Below the pieces are notes generated by a model. It was not told the DNA's origin. It searched no databases and saw only the letters and a list, made by a program, of their open reading frames with translations. A stretch of 64,000 nucleotides of DNA, taken from the NCBI GenBank assembly GCA_016187465.1, contig JACPJQ010000005.1, positions 62,001-126,000 on the forward strand, in the 5' to 3' direction. Below, piece after piece: positions 34,490-43,164 of the stretch (position 1 is the first letter of the stretch; each line of letters starts with the position of its first letter). Source of the stretch: Candidatus Woesearchaeota archaeon. Lineage in GTDB: Archaea > Nanobdellota > Nanobdellia > Woesearchaeales > GW2011-AR4. Both the position numbers and the translations under genes were made by a program.

Positions 34490-34903
34490 ATGGCACAACC
34501 CGAAATAAACAATTTAGCAGTTCTAGCCGCCGCAATAGCGTCAATGGTTATCGGATTTTTATGGTATGGCCCGTTTTTTGGAAAGCAGTGGAAAAAGTTA
34601 ATGGGCTTCACCGACAAGGGCATGAAAGCAATGAAGATAACTCCAGTGCAGGCGATGATTGGGGGATTTGCAGCCACACTTTTGATGTCGTATATACTCG
34701 CGCATTTTGTTGACTATGCCGAGGCAACAACAGTTATGAAAGGAATTGAAGCCGGATTCTGGATATGGCTTGGATTTGTTGCAACGGTTCAGATAGGCAT
34801 GGTTTTGTGGGAAGGCAAGCCATTCAAATTGTTTGCGCTCAACACATTGCATTATCTGGTTGCATTGGCGGTCATGGCGTCAATACTGGCTGTCTGGCGT
34901 TAA
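34490..34903 (+). CDS. DUF1761-type membrane protein
   Basis: 137 residues, four spans: NLAVLAAAIASMVIGFLWYG, then FGKQWKKLMGF, VQAMIGGFAATLLMSYILAH, the WIWLGFVATVQIGMVLW helix and a C-terminal helix. 'GFLWYGPFFGKQWKKLMG' is the DUF1761 signature. An AAGGAGG-type site at about 34474 supports the start. Function unknown. Confidence 0.8.
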   Translation: MAQPEINNLAVLAAAIASMVIGFLWYGPFFGKQWKKLMGFTDKGMKAMKITPVQAMIGGFAATLLMSYILAHFVDYAEATTVMKGIEAGFWIWLGFVATVQIGMVLWEGKPFKLFALNTLHYLVALAVMASILAVWR

Positions 34904-34941
34904 CCCAAATCTTTAAAAACACTATTTATTCTTTTTATTTA

Positions 34942-35892
34942 ATGTCCTTAGAAAACCTTTTTATTGTTTATCTCAATGCCTCAATTGAACTATTCAAGGA
35001 GCTTTGGCTCTACTTCCTCCTTGGATTAATAATCTCTGCATTGATTCAGGAATTTATCCCGACAAAAAGATTATTGCAATACTTTGGAGGTAATGATTGG
35101 GCATCATTGGCAAGGGCAACAACAGCAGGATTGTTTGTCTCTGTATGCTCTTGCGGCGCAATCCCGATTGCTGCAACTTTAAGGGAAAGAGGAGCATCAA
35201 CTGCCTCTGCATTGACATTTCTGCTGGCAGCTCCATGGGGAGGCTTGCTTCATGTGCTTCTTATTTCAGGATTTGTAGGAATAAAAAATACGATAATTTT
35301 GGTAGCTTTCTCTTTATTGACGGCTTTCATTGTCGGATTAATTCTGGCTAAATACGAGAATGGAGGATTGATAGAATCTGGAATCCCAAAAAAGCACAGG
35401 AAAGGTGAAAAGATTATTTGCGTTGAATGTGTTGATGTTGAGAAAATGAGGCTGAAGCACGAAAAGGAAAGCATGGGCAGAAGGATCATTTACTGCACGC
35501 CAAGAAACATGTGGCACATTTTCATGGATGTTGGAAAATATATTTTAGTGGGATTGTTTATTGCAGCTGCCCTGAAGGCTTTTGTTTCGCCTGAGCTGGT
35601 CACAAAATATCTTGGCAACGGCAGCAAATTTATGCCTGTGCTTGTCGCAGTTCCTGTCAGCGCAGTCCTTGAAATAGCTTCGGAAGGCTTTGCTGTTTTG
35701 GCGGGGCAGCTTTATCAGTTAGGAGCTTCTTTGGGAGTGGTGTTTGTCATAACAATGGTCGGAGTCACAACAGACCTCACAGAGCTTTCCATGATATGGG
35801 GAAAATTCGGCAGGAGATGCGCGATTGCTTATTTATTGACGGCAACAGTGATCGCAGTTTTATTTGCATTGTTGATTAACGCGGTGTTTTAA
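34942..35892 (+). CDS. Permease of the ArsP/DUF318 family
   Basis: 316 residues from the ATG at 34942; a longer open frame exists but overlaps the previous gene. About eight spans. RATTAGLFVSVCSCGAIPIA with the conserved C-S-C-G, GASTASALTFLLAAPWGG and SVGVTTDL-like GVTTDLTELSMIWGKFGRR mark the family, which exports arsenicals or metal ions. A cytoplasmic loop has CVECVDVEKM, a possible metal-sensing pair. Stop and next start overlap (TAATG). Confidence 0.85.
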   Translation: MSLENLFIVYLNASIELFKELWLYFLLGLIISALIQEFIPTKRLLQYFGGNDWASLARATTAGLFVSVCSCGAIPIAATLRERGASTASALTFLLAAPWGGLLHVLLISGFVGIKNTIILVAFSLLTAFIVGLILAKYENGGLIESGIPKKHRKGEKIICVECVDVEKMRLKHEKESMGRRIIYCTPRNMWHIFMDVGKYILVGLFIAAALKAFVSPELVTKYLGNGSKFMPVLVAVPVSAVLEIASEGFAVLAGQLYQLGASLGVVFVITMVGVTTDLTELSMIWGKFGRRCAIAYLLTATVIAVLFALLINAVF

Positions 35893-36791
35893 TGATTAAT
35901 TGGATTTATTTTGTGTTGATAGCGCAGGGCATCTGGGCTGTATGCGCAATCATAGACAAGTTTGTGATTTCAAAAGGCTACATTAGGAATCCTGCTGTTT
36001 ATATTGTCCTGAACGGGCTGATGAACGTTCTTCTGATTTTTTTATTGCCTTTTTTCGATTTTGAACCTATGAAAGCTGCAGATATTTTTATTGCAATGTC
36101 TGCAGGCATATCGCTTAGCATTGCTGTAACGCTTTACTACAAAGCTGTCCAGCATGATGAAATTTCCAGAATCAAGATAATGTACCAGATGGAGCCTGTT
36201 TTGGTTTTGATGCTTGCCTTCATATTGCTGGGCGATGTTCTCACGAAAAATTATTTTATAGGCTTTTTGTTTTTGGTTGCGGCAGGCTTGATTGTTTCCT
36301 ATAACAGGGCAAATAAGTCATTAAAGCTTAGCAAATCATTTTATCTTGTTCTTGCATCAATATTATTCGCTGCTTTGGGGTATATAGCCGCGAAGCACGT
36401 CCTTAGTGTTACGGGATTCTGGAGCGCTTTTTTGTGGCTAAGGCTTGCTAACTCCAGCGCATTGCTTGTCCTGCTAGCTCCTTCGATAAGGAAAGAGTTT
36501 GTTGAAACGTTTAAAAGCATGAAAACCGGCATAAGAGGCTTGCTTGGATTCAAGATGGTTATTGATTTTTCATCATTTGTATTTGCCAATTACGCACTGT
36601 TAAACGGCCCTGTCGCCCTTGTGGCTGCTCTTGAAACTTCAATTTCTCCATTATTGGTGTTAGTAATGACATTGGCCATATCGCTTTATTTCCCAGGAAT
36701 TTTAAAAGAAGAAATTAATAAGAAAGCGATTTTAATAAAACTTTCAGCTATTGTTTTGGTTGCCATAGGAATTGTTTTTGTCAGCCTGTAA
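35892..36791 (+). CDS. EamA-family transporter
   Basis: 299 residues, ten predicted spans in two EamA repeats. WIYFVLIAQGIWAVCAIIDK opens the first; 'YKAVQHDEISRIKIMYQMEP' ends its conserved core and GPVALVAALETSISPLLVLV that of the second. Drug/metabolite transporter superfamily; substrate not predictable. Start overlaps the stop of the permease by 1 bp. Confidence 0.85.
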   Translation: MINWIYFVLIAQGIWAVCAIIDKFVISKGYIRNPAVYIVLNGLMNVLLIFLLPFFDFEPMKAADIFIAMSAGISLSIAVTLYYKAVQHDEISRIKIMYQMEPVLVLMLAFILLGDVLTKNYFIGFLFLVAAGLIVSYNRANKSLKLSKSFYLVLASILFAALGYIAAKHVLSVTGFWSAFLWLRLANSSALLVLLAPSIRKEFVETFKSMKTGIRGLLGFKMVIDFSSFVFANYALLNGPVALVAALETSISPLLVLVMTLAISLYFPGILKEEINKKAILIKLSAIVLVAIGIVFVSL

Positions 36792-36829
36792 CCAAAAATT
36801 TTAAATACACTTTGACAATTGTTCATGGC

Positions 36830-37117
36830 ATGGCAGAAGAAACGCAAACTGTTCAGGAAGGCTTGAAGAAGTACAAGGTTGAGCACGACAGGCCCAATTG
36901 CATAGGGTGCGCTGCATGCGCAGCTGTAGCTCCGGATTTCTGGACCATGCACGAGGACGGCAAATCGGACATTGTGGGATGCAAAAAAAGGGATGATGAA
37001 TGGGAAGAGCTTGACATTGAAGAGAAAAATTACAAGGAAAACAAAGAAGCTGCCGACTCATGCCCGGTCAACGTGATACACATTGTCAACAAGCAGACAG
37101 GAGAGAAAATAATTTAA
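36830..37117 (+). CDS. 4Fe-4S ferredoxin
   Basis: 95 residues from the ATG at 36830 (an upstream in-frame TTG exists). Cluster ligands: CIGCAACAAVAPDFW, then ADSCPVNVIHI, i.e. C-x2-C-x2-A-C with a distant C-P; the A between suggests one 4Fe-4S (or 3Fe-4S) cluster. TATA-like TTTAAATAC lies 29 bp upstream. Soluble electron carrier, likely partner of the flavin reductase or RnfD-like protein in this region. Confidence 0.88.
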   Translation: MAEETQTVQEGLKKYKVEHDRPNCIGCAACAAVAPDFWTMHEDGKSDIVGCKKRDDEWEELDIEEKNYKENKEAADSCPVNVIHIVNKQTGEKII

Positions 37118-37140
37118 ACTGCGTGATTTCTTGATTCTTA

Positions 37141-37341
37141 ATGGACAAATGCCCAAAATGCGGCTCTGCAGACGCCAAGCGTGTAAAATATTTAGGTATA
37201 ACTGCAGTCAAATGCAATAACTGCGGCTTTGACGAAAGCTCTGTTTACGAGGTTTATCCTGAGCAGAAGACAAGCCAGAAGGCAAAAGGCAGGTATGCAG
37301 TCTATAAAACTGGAGGCCCACAAAGGGCGAGGAGGAAGTAA
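37141..37341 (+). CDS. Small zinc-ribbon protein
   Basis: 66 residues: MDKCPKCGSADAKRVKYLGI then AVKCNNCGFDESSVYEVYPE. Two C-x2-C knuckles 17 residues apart form a zinc ribbon, followed by a basic tail (KAKGRYAVYKTGGPQRARRK). Nucleic-acid binding is likely. The closeness to the ferredoxin gene (23 bp) suggests a shared message. Confidence 0.75.
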   Translation: MDKCPKCGSADAKRVKYLGITAVKCNNCGFDESSVYEVYPEQKTSQKAKGRYAVYKTGGPQRARRK

Positions 37342-37463
37342 TTTGTTTATTTTAAATAATTTTAATAATGCTCTGTGAAAGAAATAAAAAACATTAAAAT
37401 GAATACAGCATTAAAAATAATATTACAAAACCCAATATTGTAAAACAACAAAAAATCAAAAAG

Positions 37464-38252
37464 GTGTTTGCATTGAACGTAAAATCGTGGATAAGCAGGC
37501 TAACAATTTACCAGTATATGATTGTTTTTCTTATTATTTTGATTTTATCAAGTGCGTTCTTCTATGATTTTGGAATAAGTGCATTAACTCCTGTGTTAAT
37601 TGCCATTATTACAACAACACTATTAGATTTGCTCATAGAATATTTTAAAACAAAGCAATTGATTTTCCCGCAAAGCGCCTTGATTTCAGGATTGTTTATT
37701 GGCGGCTTATTGGCACAAGACCTTAAATGGCACATTTATGTTATAGCTGGAATAATTGCAATTCTGTCAAAGCATCTGATAAAATTCCAGCAAAGGCATA
37801 TATTCAATCCCGCAAATCTTGGGATACTTCTTGTTTCATTTGCTTTCCACGTTTCTCATTCATGGTGGGTTTCCTCGCCATTAATTCTGGTTCTGATATT
37901 TGGAATTTTTGTTATATGGAGATTAAGAAGAATTGACTTGGCATTAAGCTTTTTAGCTATTTATTTTTTAATTAGTTCTATTTTTGAAGTTTATAATGGG
38001 AATGGTTTTAGTGGGATTTATTTGAATTTGATAAACAGCGGGGTAGTCTACTTTTTCTCCATGTTCATGCTGATCGAGCCAAAAACAAACCCGGCAAAAA
38101 ACAGGATTGCTTATGGAGTTTTAGTTGCAATTATGCTCGTTGCGCTGCATTTCTACATTCCAATGCATGATTTGCCTTTGGCATTGGCGATAGGAAATAT
38201 TTTGGTTCCTTTCTTGAACAAGTTTGAGCTTAAGAAAAAAGAAGCAGTATAA
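37464..38252 (+). CDS. RnfD/NqrB-like membrane protein
   Basis: 262 residues, about nine spans. QSALISGLFIGGLLAQDLKW, RHIFNPANLGILLVSFAFH and FMLIEPKTNPAKNRIAYGVL correspond to conserved loops in RnfD/NqrB, including 'dP.n..Pa'. The family carries flavin and couples redox to ion transport, yet no other Rnf or Nqr subunit is present here. The start may be GTG (37464) or TTG (37473), the latter well placed behind AAAAGGTG. Confidence 0.65.
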   Translation: MFALNVKSWISRLTIYQYMIVFLIILILSSAFFYDFGISALTPVLIAIITTTLLDLLIEYFKTKQLIFPQSALISGLFIGGLLAQDLKWHIYVIAGIIAILSKHLIKFQQRHIFNPANLGILLVSFAFHVSHSWWVSSPLILVLIFGIFVIWRLRRIDLALSFLAIYFLISSIFEVYNGNGFSGIYLNLINSGVVYFFSMFMLIEPKTNPAKNRIAYGVLVAIMLVALHFYIPMHDLPLALAIGNILVPFLNKFELKKKEAV

Positions 38253-38262
38253 ACAAGGCAAG

Positions 38263-38751
38263 TTAATTTTTTCTTTCCAAAACCACGATTGTATAGCTGT
38301 ATTCGTTTTCCTTGTCTTTATCAACAAATTTTTCCTTTATCTTGACCCATTCACCTTCATCAAATTCAGGGAAGTATGTGTCTCCGTTGAATGAGCCGTG
38401 GACCTTGGTGATGTAAAGCCTGTCTGCTATCGGCAAAAACAGCTTATAGATTTCAGCTCCGCCTATGACCATTATCTCATTGCTGCCTTTCGCCGCTTTT
38501 ACCGCATCTTCTTTGCTGTTTACAACAATGCAGTTATCTGCCTTGTAATTTTTATCTCTTGTTGCTATTATGTTCAATCTTTCCGGCATCGGCCTTCCTA
38601 TGGACTCGTAAGTTCTCCTGCCCATTATCACCGGCTTGCCTTTTGTTGTTTCCCTGAAATACTTCAATTCAGAGGGCAGATTCCACGGCAGCTTGTTTTT
38701 ATATCCAATAACCCTGTTCTCGTCCATTGCAACTATTAATGAGATTATCAT
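38263..38751 (-). CDS. folA: Dihydrofolate reductase
   Basis: 162 residues. IISLIVAMDENRVIGYKNKL, PWNLPSELKYFRETTKGKPV, IMGRRTYESIGRPMPERLNI and VIGGAEIYKLFLP are textbook DHFR; E/D at the folate site is in 'LPSELKYF'. It regenerates THF from the DHF formed by ThyA, transcribed from 127 bp upstream on the same strand. Confidence 0.97.
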   Translation of the reverse strand: MIISLIVAMDENRVIGYKNKLPWNLPSELKYFRETTKGKPVIMGRRTYESIGRPMPERLNIIATRDKNYKADNCIVVNSKEDAVKAAKGSNEIMVIGGAEIYKLFLPIADRLYITKVHGSFNGDTYFPEFDEGEWVKIKEKFVDKDKENEYSYTIVVLERKN

Positions 38752-38877
38752 TTTTGTTTGAGTCTATTCCTCTATCATTTTTTAGTTAAAGTAATCCTTT
38801 AGTTAATGTTTCTTTTACTGCTTGCCGTGACAATAGGGCACTTTCAATAAATTATAGTCTTTAAAAAATCAAAAAAC

Positions 38878-39732
38878 TTAGACAGCCATCTCAGCCTTTA
38901 TCGGGGGATGAAACTGGTAATTCTCGAGCTTTATGTCCTCCATTTTGAAATCATCTATGTTTTTTATTTCTGGATTGAGCCGTAACGACGGCAATGGCAG
39001 AGGGTTCCTTTTTAATTGTTCCTTCACCTGCTCAAAATGATTGTGATAGATGTGCGCATCGCCAAGGGTATGGACAAATTCTCCCGGTTTTAAGCCAGTC
39101 GCTTGGGCCACCATATGAAGAAACAATGAGTAAGAAGCTATGTTGAACGGCACCCCCAAAAACATGTCGCAAGACCTTTGGTACATCTGCAATGAAAGCT
39201 TTTTGTCTGCGACAAAGAACTGGAAAAATGCATGGCAAGGCGGCAGCGCCATCTGCTCAAGCTCGCCGGGATTCCATGCTGTCACTATGATTCTCCTGCT
39301 GGTTGGATTTTCTTTTATCAGCTTGATTGCATTCGCCAGCTGGTCTATTTCCTTTCCGTCAGGCGATTTCCATTTTCTCCACTGCACGCCGTAAACTCTT
39401 CCCAAATCTCCATGAAATTTAGCCTTTGGCTTCCAATAATCAGCATCTGCATTCGCTGTCCAGATTGTGCTTTTGCTTTTGTCTCTTGTTCCGTGTAAAA
39501 TTTCCGCAAGCCTTCTTTCATCGTTTGAGCCTTCAATAAACCATAAAAGCTCGCTTGCAACGCTTTTCCAGGGAAGTTTTTTTGTAGTGAGTGCCGGAAA
39601 ACCATCTTCCATGCTGAAGCGCATCTGCACTCCAAACACAGCTCTTGTCCCTACCCCTGTCCTGTCCTTCCTGTCTTCCCCGTTTTCAAGAATATGCCTC
39701 AAAGCGTCAAGATACTGCTTCATTTCATTCAA
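38878..39732 (-). CDS. thyA: Thymidylate synthase (ThyA)
   Basis: 284 residues. Catalytic cysteine in [13 protein letters not shown], with [20 protein letters not shown] and [14 protein letters not shown]. Makes dTMP from dUMP using methylene-THF and yields DHF, hence the DHFR gene downstream. Class ThyA, not the flavin-dependent ThyX more common in archaea. Divergent from the cupin gene, sharing a 145-bp promoter region. Confidence 0.97.
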   Translation of the reverse strand: MNEMKQYLDALRHILENGEDRKDRTGVGTRAVFGVQMRFSMEDGFPALTTKKLPWKSVASELLWFIEGSNDERRLAEILHGTRDKSKSTIWTANADADYWKPKAKFHGDLGRVYGVQWRKWKSPDGKEIDQLANAIKLIKENPTSRRIIVTAWNPGELEQMALPPCHAFFQFFVADKKLSLQMYQRSCDMFLGVPFNIASYSLFLHMVAQATGLKPGEFVHTLGDAHIYHNHFEQVKEQLKRNPLPLPSLRLNPEIKNIDDFKMEDIKLENYQFHPPIKAEMAV

Positions 39733-39877
39733 AGATAATTTTTCTTGATTTTAATATGTTTTGTTTTTTATTTGGAAGTGTATATCAGTTTTTAATTTTG
39801 TTGTTATGTCCAGTAGTAAAATTTCTTAACCACTACCAAAAAGTATTTATATAACTGCTTTAATTAGATTAAGCAAT

Positions 39878-40339
39878 ATGAAAAAAAAGACAATGCGGGC
39901 AATATTTGTACTCATGTTTATTGCCGGCATCGTAGTTGGCTATCTTCTGCCTGGAGATATTAAAACTGTAACTAAAAAGCCCTTAAAGGCAGGGGTTTTT
40001 GATATTCCAAAAAGGCTGGGGCAGCTGGACCTTGAAACTTCTTATTTCAAATATACAGTTGTTGCTGGGACTGAAACCGGAAGCATTGAATTGATAAGGC
40101 TGGAAGATAAGATTCCAATGCACATGCATCCAAAAGAAAATCATTTTGTTTATGTCTATAAAGGAAGGGCAAAGGGAACTGTGGGGAATGTAAATGCTGA
40201 AGTCGGCCCTGGGCAGATGGTGGCTATTCCAGCAGGAGTGCCGCACAGATTTGAAAGGATTGGAGATACTCCAGTGGAAATAATCCTTTTTTCAACTCCC
40301 CCATTCACGCCAGACGATACAGTATGGCTTGAGAAGTAA
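39878..40339 (+). CDS. Membrane-anchored or secreted cupin
   Basis: 153 residues. N-terminal signal/anchor (MRAIFVLMFIAGIVVGYLLP), then a cupin: IPMHMHPKENHFVYVYKGRA with two metal His, and GQMVAIPAGVPHRFERIGDT with the third. It should be outside the membrane. TATA box TTTATATAA at about 39846, 30 bp before the start. Substrate unknown. Confidence 0.8.
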   Translation: MKKKTMRAIFVLMFIAGIVVGYLLPGDIKTVTKKPLKAGVFDIPKRLGQLDLETSYFKYTVVAGTETGSIELIRLEDKIPMHMHPKENHFVYVYKGRAKGTVGNVNAEVGPGQMVAIPAGVPHRFERIGDTPVEIILFSTPPFTPDDTVWLEK

Positions 40340-40387
40340 GGATTCTTTTTGAAAAGATTAATAAACATATTACGATATTTGAATTCT

Positions 40388-40774
40388 ATGAAAAGATCCT
40401 GGCTTAAGGAGACTGCAAGAGACTTATTTGCATTCGGCAGCACTCCCTTCTATTTTCTTGTTATTATAAGGGCGATAATCGGAAAATATGACGTTTTTGT
40501 GTATCAAATGGCAATAGGCGCTATTGCTGTTTTTATCCTTTATTTTCTGATTAAAGATTCGAGCATGCATGCTGCAAGATCGCTTGTTATTGTTGTTTTT
40601 ACCAGCTTATTTTACAAAGCTGTGCCCTATGCAATTTTTGCAGCTTTAATATGGATTTTATTGCTGATTTCGGTTTATTATATAAAACGGAAGATTGGCT
40701 ATGTTATCAGAGGGCTTATTATCGGGGCAGTCAGCTCTGTAGCTGGCTACTATGGAACATTATACTTATTATAG
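40388..40774 (+). CDS. Small membrane protein ending in a TATAG element
   Basis: 128 residues from ATG 40388 (a TTG 39 bp earlier is possible); four spans, e.g. MAIGAIAVFILYFLIK, YAIFAALIWILLLISVYYIK and LIIGAVSSVAGYYGTLYLL. No family recognised. The stop TAG at 40772-40774 is supplied by the first bases of the two-hairpin element, so the original C-terminus may have been longer. Confidence 0.65.
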   Translation: MKRSWLKETARDLFAFGSTPFYFLVIIRAIIGKYDVFVYQMAIGAIAVFILYFLIKDSSMHAARSLVIVVFTSLFYKAVPYAIFAALIWILLLISVYYIKRKIGYVIRGLIIGAVSSVAGYYGTLYLL

Positions 40775-40864
40775 TAAAAGGCACAAAAATTTGAGCAATA
40801 AATATGCCTTTTACTTATTACGAACGGGCAACAATTGCTCAATAGATTTTGTCCGTGAGTATAT
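40770..40864. mobile_element. Two-hairpin TATAG element, copy 2
   Basis: Aligns without gaps to 2366-2460. Stem 1 AGTAAAAGGC/GCCTTTTACT is perfect over 10 bp, with base changes on both sides relative to copy 1 (C-G to T-A, A-T to G-C). Stem 2 ACGGGCAA/TTGTCCGT keeps pairing through a G-T. In loop 1, GAGCAAT is complementary to ATTGCTC in loop 2, which could form a kissing contact. Confidence 0.75.
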
Positions 40865-40939
40865 AAGCAAAATCTTTAAATAAATGATATATAATGGCGA
40901 AGTAAATAATTAATAAATTAATCCGCCGGTATATCAGGA

Positions 40940-40974
40940 GGACACAAAGTATTTTTAATCAATTATTTGTGTCC
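40940..40974. other. Hairpin with 9-bp perfect stem
   Basis: GGACACAAA (40940-40948) pairs with TTTGTGTCC (40966-40974) around a 17-base AT-rich loop, in the 230-bp gap before the thioredoxin-like gene. It may be a regulatory hairpin or another small element; nothing else in this gap looks coding. Confidence 0.5.
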
Positions 40975-41004
40975 GGCATTATAATCAATAAAATCTGATT
41001 TAAA

Positions 41005-41289
41005 ATGGGCGAACGCTTAATCATGTTTACAGGCACTGAATGCGTACACTGCAAGGAGATGCATCCATTAGTCGAGCAGCTGGAAAAAGAGACTGGAATA
41101 AAAGTCGAGCACATGGAAGTATGGCATGATGCTGAAAATGCGGCTTTTCTTGAAAGCATAGACAGGAACCCTGACGGCTCTGTTTTCTGCGGCGGAATCC
41201 CGCTATTTTACAACGAGAAAACCGGCAAAAAGCTCTGCGGCAACCAAAAGTACGAGAAATTGAAGGCTTGGGCTTGGGGTCAGATATAA
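41005..41289 (+). CDS. Thioredoxin-like redox protein
   Basis: 94 residues: ERLIMFTGTECVHCKEMHPL has a C-x2-C (CVHC) at the start of helix 1, followed by VEQLEKETGIKVEHMEVWHD and GIPLFYNEKTGKKLCG in place of the cis-Pro loop. Glutaredoxin/thioredoxin fold, small thiol-disulfide protein. It stands 48 bp before lipA. Function likely cytosolic thiol reduction. Confidence 0.75.
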   Translation: MGERLIMFTGTECVHCKEMHPLVEQLEKETGIKVEHMEVWHDAENAAFLESIDRNPDGSVFCGGIPLFYNEKTGKKLCGNQKYEKLKAWAWGQI

Positions 41290-41337
41290 TCTTATATTTT
41301 TTGTTTAAAATTTAATGACAAAAAATTATATTGCGTT

Positions 41338-42261
41338 ATGCCGGATAAAAAACAAATATTGAAAAAAAACATCATGGAACAGCAACTGCAAAAACCACAA
41401 TGGCTGAAAATTAAATTAACAACAAATGAAGAATTCTCCAACATAAAATCCGCTTTAAAAAAACATAGCCTTCATACAGTCTGCGAGTCTGCGCATTGCC
41501 CGAATATTTCTGAGTGCTGGAATGGCGGAACTGCCACCTTTATGCTCATGGGGGACACTTGCACAAGAGGCTGCAAGTTTTGTGCCGTTAAGACAGGCAA
41601 TCCGATGAAGCAGTTGGATTTGGATGAGCCAAAAAAACTAGCCAAGGCACTTGCAGAATTAAAATTGTTTGATTATGCTGTTTTGACTTCGGTTAATAGG
41701 GATGATTTAAGTGACGGAGGAGCTTCTCATTTTGCAGAGTGCATAATGGAAATCAAGAAAGCTTATCCTGAAATCATTGTTGAAGTCTTAATTCCGGATT
41801 TCAAAGGCGACATTGAAGCTTTGAAAAAGATAGCTGATGCAAAGCCCGAGGTTATAGCGCATAATATAGAAACAGTTGAAAGGCTGCAAAGAAAAGTCAG
41901 GGATGCAAGAGCCAATTATAAACAATCATTAAGCGTTCTTGACAACGTTAAAAAATTAAATCCAAGGATATATACAAAATCATCGGTTATGGTTGGTTTA
42001 GGCGAAACAGACGAAGAAATAGTACAATCAATGAAAGACTTAAGGGCAATTGATGTCAATATTTTAACAATTGGGCAGTATTTAAGGCCGACAGACGGGC
42101 ATATTGCAGTAAGCGAATATGTTCCACTTCAAAAGTTCGAATATTTTAAAGAGAAAGCACTGGAATTTGGATTCTTGTTCTGCGCTTCTGGACCATTTGT
42201 GAGGAGTTCTTATAAGGCAGGGGAATTGTTTGTGAGGGGTATGATAAAGAGGGATAAATAA
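41338..42261 (+). CDS. lipA: Lipoyl synthase
   Basis: 307 residues with both clusters: auxiliary CESAHCPNISECWNGGTATF and radical SAM CTRGCKFCAVKTG, then RDDLSDGGASHFAECI and TKSSVMVGLGETDEEI. It inserts two sulphurs into octanoyl groups on E2, here most likely the lipoyl domain of the E2 at 45769. The final cluster serine is in GPFVRSSYKAGE. LipA is bacterial-like and uncommon in archaea. Confidence 0.96.
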   Translation: MPDKKQILKKNIMEQQLQKPQWLKIKLTTNEEFSNIKSALKKHSLHTVCESAHCPNISECWNGGTATFMLMGDTCTRGCKFCAVKTGNPMKQLDLDEPKKLAKALAELKLFDYAVLTSVNRDDLSDGGASHFAECIMEIKKAYPEIIVEVLIPDFKGDIEALKKIADAKPEVIAHNIETVERLQRKVRDARANYKQSLSVLDNVKKLNPRIYTKSSVMVGLGETDEEIVQSMKDLRAIDVNILTIGQYLRPTDGHIAVSEYVPLQKFEYFKEKALEFGFLFCASGPFVRSSYKAGELFVRGMIKRDK

Positions 42262-42262
42262 T

Positions 42263-42712
42263 ATGAAGCTTTGCCTTGAATCATCGGTTTTTAATTTTGT
42301 GTTTGCAGAAGATGCTCCAGAAAAACAAAAAATTACTAAAATATTTTTTGGTGGCAAAGTGTCTGATTTTGATTTGTTTATATCAGATTTAGTGATTAAT
42401 GAATTAGAAAAAACAAAAGAGCCAAAAAGGAGTGCACTTTTAGAACTAATCACTAACCATCCATTCAGAACTCTCGCAACCAATGAAGAAGCCTCAAAAT
42501 TAGCTAGAATTTATGTAAGCGAAGGAATAATCCCAGAAAAGTTTTTAAATGACGCTTTGCACATAGCTATTGCAAGTGTTAACGGAATCGATACTATTGT
42601 AAGCTGGAATCTTGAGCATATTGTCAAAGTGAAAACTATGATTGGCGTAAACAAAATAAATTTAAATAGAGGCTACAAACAAATATTCATAGTAACGCCA
42701 GAGGAAATATGA
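42263..42712 (+). CDS. PIN-domain toxin-like protein
   Basis: 149 residues: MKLCLESSVFNFVFAED, SDLVINELEKTKEPKR, LNDALHIAIASVNGIDTIVS and WNLEHIVKVKTM. These are the acidic positions of a VapC-like PIN RNase, with E6 in place of the usual first Asp. Overlaps the small helical gene downstream by 4 bp (ATGA), a typical toxin-antitoxin arrangement. It follows lipA after 1 bp. Confidence 0.75.
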   Translation: MKLCLESSVFNFVFAEDAPEKQKITKIFFGGKVSDFDLFISDLVINELEKTKEPKRSALLELITNHPFRTLATNEEASKLARIYVSEGIIPEKFLNDALHIAIASVNGIDTIVSWNLEHIVKVKTMIGVNKINLNRGYKQIFIVTPEEI

Positions 42713-42876
42713 CAAAAGAGCCTAAAGCAATGAAGGAACTGCACAGAATAAGAGAAAAGATGTCAAAAATGTCAGATAAAGAGCTATTAAAAGAATTAGA
42801 AGAGACTAGAAAGAAATATAAAGAAATTATTTCTGCAAGTGAATTAAAAGCGAAAAAAATTGTGATTAAAGTTTAA
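42709..42876 (+). CDS. Small antitoxin-like partner of PIN protein
   Basis: 55 residues, MTKEPKAMKELHRIREKMSK then SDKELLKELEETRKKYKEII: a helical, highly charged protein of the size and position expected for the PIN partner, with 'MSDKELLKELEE' resembling an N-terminal docking helix. No DNA-binding motif identified with certainty. Too short for most gene finders. Confidence 0.6.
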   Translation: MTKEPKAMKELHRIREKMSKMSDKELLKELEETRKKYKEIISASELKAKKIVIKV

Positions 42877-42948
42877 TCCTTTTGTCAGGAATTCTTACAG
42901 GGCTGGGGAAATGTTTATGAAGAGTGTGATGAGAAATGGAAATAATAT

Positions 42949-43116
42949 TTAGTCACTTTCAAATCCACTATGAGGGGCATATTTATCTATGATTGATTTT
43001 AATTCATCGACTTCTTGAGGATTTCTCCAATCTGTTTCTTCGGCTTTCCTGCATAATTCAAGGATATGCCTAATGTAGAATTTGTCAAATAGGCATAAAT
43101 TACATGCAAATTCCAT
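42949..43116 (-). CDS. Small protein of unknown role
   Basis: 55 residues on the minus strand: MEFACNLCLFDKFYIRHILE then LCRKAEETDWRNPQEVDELK. It has one C-x2-C at residues 5-8 and a third cysteine at 22. Divergent from the E1 alpha gene with 48 bp between them. Codon-like composition is plausible, yet no family is recognised. Confidence 0.45.
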   Translation of the reverse strand: MEFACNLCLFDKFYIRHILELCRKAEETDWRNPQEVDELKSIIDKYAPHSGFESD

Positions 43117-43164
43117 CAATAAAATTTATAAACACTTTAAAAATCTAAGCTTGAGAGGGGTATC

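Noticed and set aside
34765-34941. Longer N-terminus of the permease
   Set aside because: It overlaps most of the DUF1761 gene in another frame; the ATG at 34942 starts with a normal first membrane helix.
37464-38252. Part of a complete Rnf or Nqr complex
   Set aside because: No other Rnf/Nqr subunits occur in the window; only a soluble reductase and a ferredoxin are nearby.
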